A stretch of 64,000 bases of DNA. Source: Paramacrobiotus metropolitanus (Eukaryota; Tardigrada; Eutardigrada; Parachela; Macrobiotidae). The stretch lies in the NCBI RefSeq assembly GCF_019649055.1, contig NW_026570281.1, positions 62,001-126,000 of the forward strand, written 5' to 3'. The notes under the pieces were generated by a model, which saw only the letters and a program-made list of their open reading frames with translations, was not told the origin of the DNA and did not search any database. Positions within the stretch are counted from its first letter, which is position 1. Each line of letters begins with the position of its first letter. The position numbers were made by a program, and so were the translations under genes. This document shows positions 61,864-64,000 of the stretch, one piece after another.

Positions 61864-62799
61864 CGCAAGGACATCCCTTCAGCCACCGCAGGCTGCGCAG
61901 CTGCACTGACTGGTGAACTGCACGACCTGCGTCGATGTTTCGAACCTATATTGCTACTGATAACGATCCGCAAGCGGACTTGTATTAAAAAATCTTTTAA
62001 TACGAAAAACAATATATAGTTAATCCTGACGAACAAGGCCGAATGCACGACATTGTATAATTTGCATGTGTTGGTGTAGCCCTGGCCCCTTATAACGTTT
62101 GACTGCATGGAGCGAGTAAGTTTAATTCTATAATAAAGCTGTCACAATGCACAAACAACAGCCGCGTGATGCACAAACAACAGCCACCTCTCTACAAATA
62201 GTACGTAACACATTTGCCTGTATGATTAACGTTGCTCTACACAGGCTGGAATACTTGTACAATGCGTGCAGTACATGTAGCCTTTTCTCTACTCAGAAGA
62301 GTATGGAATTCGGCTGAATTTCTGGCTGTTTCATATTTGCTTGTCTCTGTGGCAGGCTTGCAGCCAGTACACTGTACAGGTAAAAGACTGCGTAAAAAAA
62401 GTGTGCATACCCGGAGAAATTTTTGTGATGAAAAACTTGCGAAAAATGTCCTCGAAGCGTTACTAAGCGAATACTTGCATAAAAGAAACCGCTACCACTG
62501 TGGAACAAACAAAATGAGTAATGGGTTGTTTTGAACCAGTGTCGCTGCGGTGTCGAGAGCTACCTCCCTCCGGCTGTGCATACCACGGACCCAAACCACA
62601 AGTGCATCGCAGTGAACAATGCTGAGAAAAACTTGTTACTCACGATCAACGTAAAATGTGTGATGCAGTACACAAGCCTTGACTGTTAATCATCGTACTC
62701 TGTAGAACAATTATGCGCCGGAAGTTGCCAATCGGCATGCGCGCTTTGTACTAATTAGCCGCGACCGCAGTGTGGCTTTTTTGCCAACACAGAACTTGC
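61864..62799. other. Spacer upstream of copy D
   Basis: A 90-codon ORF at 62262-62534 (+) has a hydrophobic N-terminal third and a possible donor (CAG/GTAAAAG) at ~62380, but I cannot build a supported gene from it. No other feature is seen. Confidence 0.3.
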
Positions 62800-62807
62800 T
62801 ATATAAA
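62800..62807 (+). promoter_or_regulatory. TATA box of copy D
   Basis: TATATAAA, 114 nt upstream of the ATG. The spacing is almost identical to copy C. Confidence 0.65.
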
Positions 62808-62913
62808 TAAACCACTTGCGGTTTTTCGAAGCAAACAATCCTGCAACTTTCGACAAACTACAAACTTTCCTGTTTGCTATCAAGTCATTAAGTATCACAT
62901 ATCAGCTGCAGCC

Positions 62914-63375
62914 ATGAAGTGCATCTTGGTGACCCTTCTCTTGGTGGCATGTGTCAGCGCCAACGTTATTCGTGAACGCAGACAACTTTTGGGCGGTAAC
63001 GCTAGCTGCACCGCGGCTCAACAAGCGCAGTGTGGTGAGTGACCTTTTTGGATTCACGTGTTCAAAGGCCGCTGTTCACAAAATTAAAAGACCCTTTTAA
63101 TGCAAGCTATAAATTTGTATTTGTAAAGAGTGATTGTTGCATTGAAAAAATTTAATTATCTCCGGTCTGTAATTGCAGGGTCGGCACAGTGTCAGAATAA
63201 CGGCAACACCAACACTCAGGTGCTGAGCGGCGGTAACAGCGGTGGTGGTGGCCTGATCAGCGGCGTGCCCGTCAACCTGCTGAACGGTGCTGGCGTCCAG
63301 CTGCCCATCAACGCCAACGTCTGCCCGCCCGTATCCGTATGCAATGCATGCTTGGGTGCCAACGTTCTCGGTTAA
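62914..63375 (+). CDS. Small secreted six-Cys Gly/Asn-rich protein, copy D
   Basis: Exons 62914-63034 and 63179-63375 (phase 1, intron 144 nt) give 105 residues. The signal peptide is identical to copy C at 16 of 16 residues, then NVIRERR and QLLGGNASC. The second exon begins GSAQCQNN, whereas the other three begin GMA(Q/E)CQNN. The rest follows the family: NTQVLSGGNSGGGGLIS, GAGVQLPINANVCPPVSVC, CLGANVLG. An AATAAA lies at 63502-63507. Confidence 0.88.
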
Positions 63376-63501
63376 TTGATTACAGCAACCGATAGTGTAT
63401 TATTCTTTTTATTCTGATGTTTCTTACGACACATTGGCTGTGGACGAATAGTGCACCTGACGAATCCGAAATCTTGTTGACTTGTTAGTATTTGCACATA
63501 C

Positions 63502-63507
63502 AATAAA
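63502..63507 (+). terminator. Polyadenylation signal AATAAA, copy D
   Basis: 127 nt after the stop codon. Confidence 0.55.
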
Positions 63508-63609
63508 TTAAATTACTCCGTTTCCTTCTGCCGGGATGAGTTCACAAATATTACCTCATGTGGTTGCAGCGCGATCCGTTGTGTCAAAATTACCTAACGC
63601 CATTTGTCG

Positions 63610-64000
63610 CAATCTCCAGGCCACATTAAAGCAGTAATTAAACACAGTTTATTAATTTTTCACGCATTGCGGTAGTGATAATTAAACTCTTAATTATGCT
63701 GGGAATTAAACATCATGATTAATTCAATTAAAATTATGGCAATTTTGAATTAAGCTTGAGCATAATTAAAATTGGTCAATTCTAATTATACTTAAGCTTA
63801 ATTATAAGTCAAATTAAAAATAATATTTTCTGATAGATCAAAAGAAAATTGAATTTTAATTATGATGAGCAAAATTAAAATTGGGCAATTTTAATTATGC
63901 TCCAGTTTAATTAAAATTGTTGAATTTTGATTATGCTGATCATAATTAAAACTCAGCGATTTTCAATTATGATTAGCTTAATCAAAATTATAAGCAAAAT
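63610..64000. repeat. AT-rich array of degenerate palindromic units, runs off the window
   Basis: AATTAAAATTG and its complement CAATTTTAATT recur in facing orientation every ~25-40 bp, joined by ATGCT/AGCAT-type spacers. The clearest unit is AATTAAAATTGGGCAATTTTAATT near 63872. Copies are diverged. It could be an old satellite or an AT-rich boundary; the array continues beyond base 64000. Confidence 0.75.

Noticed and set aside
62262-62534. ORF with hydrophobic N-terminus and a Lys/Arg-rich, two-Cys tail, considered as an insulin-like or neuropeptide precursor
   Set aside because: The cysteine spacing does not match insulin/relaxin chains, and no consistent second exon could be joined in phase.

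Overview
The window is nuclear DNA of a small animal. Evidence: a complete 27-exon beta-spectrin gene, two single-pass receptor guanylate cyclases with about 20 short exons each, GT-AG introns often of only 50-300 nt, AATAAA signals and TATA boxes. Spectrin and receptor cyclases exclude plants, fungi and bacteria. A GH45 cellulase domain fused to PAN/Apple modules and a tandem pair of receptor cyclases fit a microinvertebrate. Tardigrade is my best guess, with mite, springtail or rotifer as alternatives; this is inference only.

Layout. 1-486: 3' end of an unidentified Pro/Tyr/Gly-rich gene (+). 2630-8392 and 10173-15303: tandem paralogous receptor guanylate cyclases (+), reconstructed exon by exon; the second reads through cleanly (1019 aa), the first has one extra base in a G-run. 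16031-17264 (-) and 18137-19476 (+): two divergent secreted PAN-domain genes sharing an inverted 481-bp block that is identical base for base. The minus gene carries a GH45 cellulase domain, the plus gene a different, unnamed Cys-containing domain. 20555-21768 (-): four-exon short-chain dehydrogenase (SDR16C/17-beta-HSD type). 24530-50264 (+): beta-spectrin (2356 aa) with an 8.1-kb first intron. 52399-63375: four copies of a two-exon gene for a ~105-aa secreted six-cysteine, Gly/Asn-rich protein (two -, two +). Between the third and fourth copies lie a decayed retrotransposon fragment and a rhodanese gene. The right end is an AT-rich palindromic array.

How they fit. The cyclases would convert extracellular ligand binding into cGMP. 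Beta-spectrin builds the submembrane skeleton, binding actin through paired CH domains and lipid through its PH domain. The dehydrogenase is likely an ER or lipid-droplet retinoid/steroid enzyme. The PAN genes would act outside the cell, one on beta-1,4-glucans. The four small proteins look like a dedicated extracellular product: signal peptide, R-x-x-R/QL processing site, invariant second exon of 197 nt. I cannot assign them to any named family, and they are the best candidate here for something undescribed.

Data quality. Two frame breaks fall in G homopolymers (409-414, 2717-2720) and one in a short tandem repeat (16621-16665), so some lesions may be assembly errors. A frame slip shared by both PAN copies is harder to explain that way.
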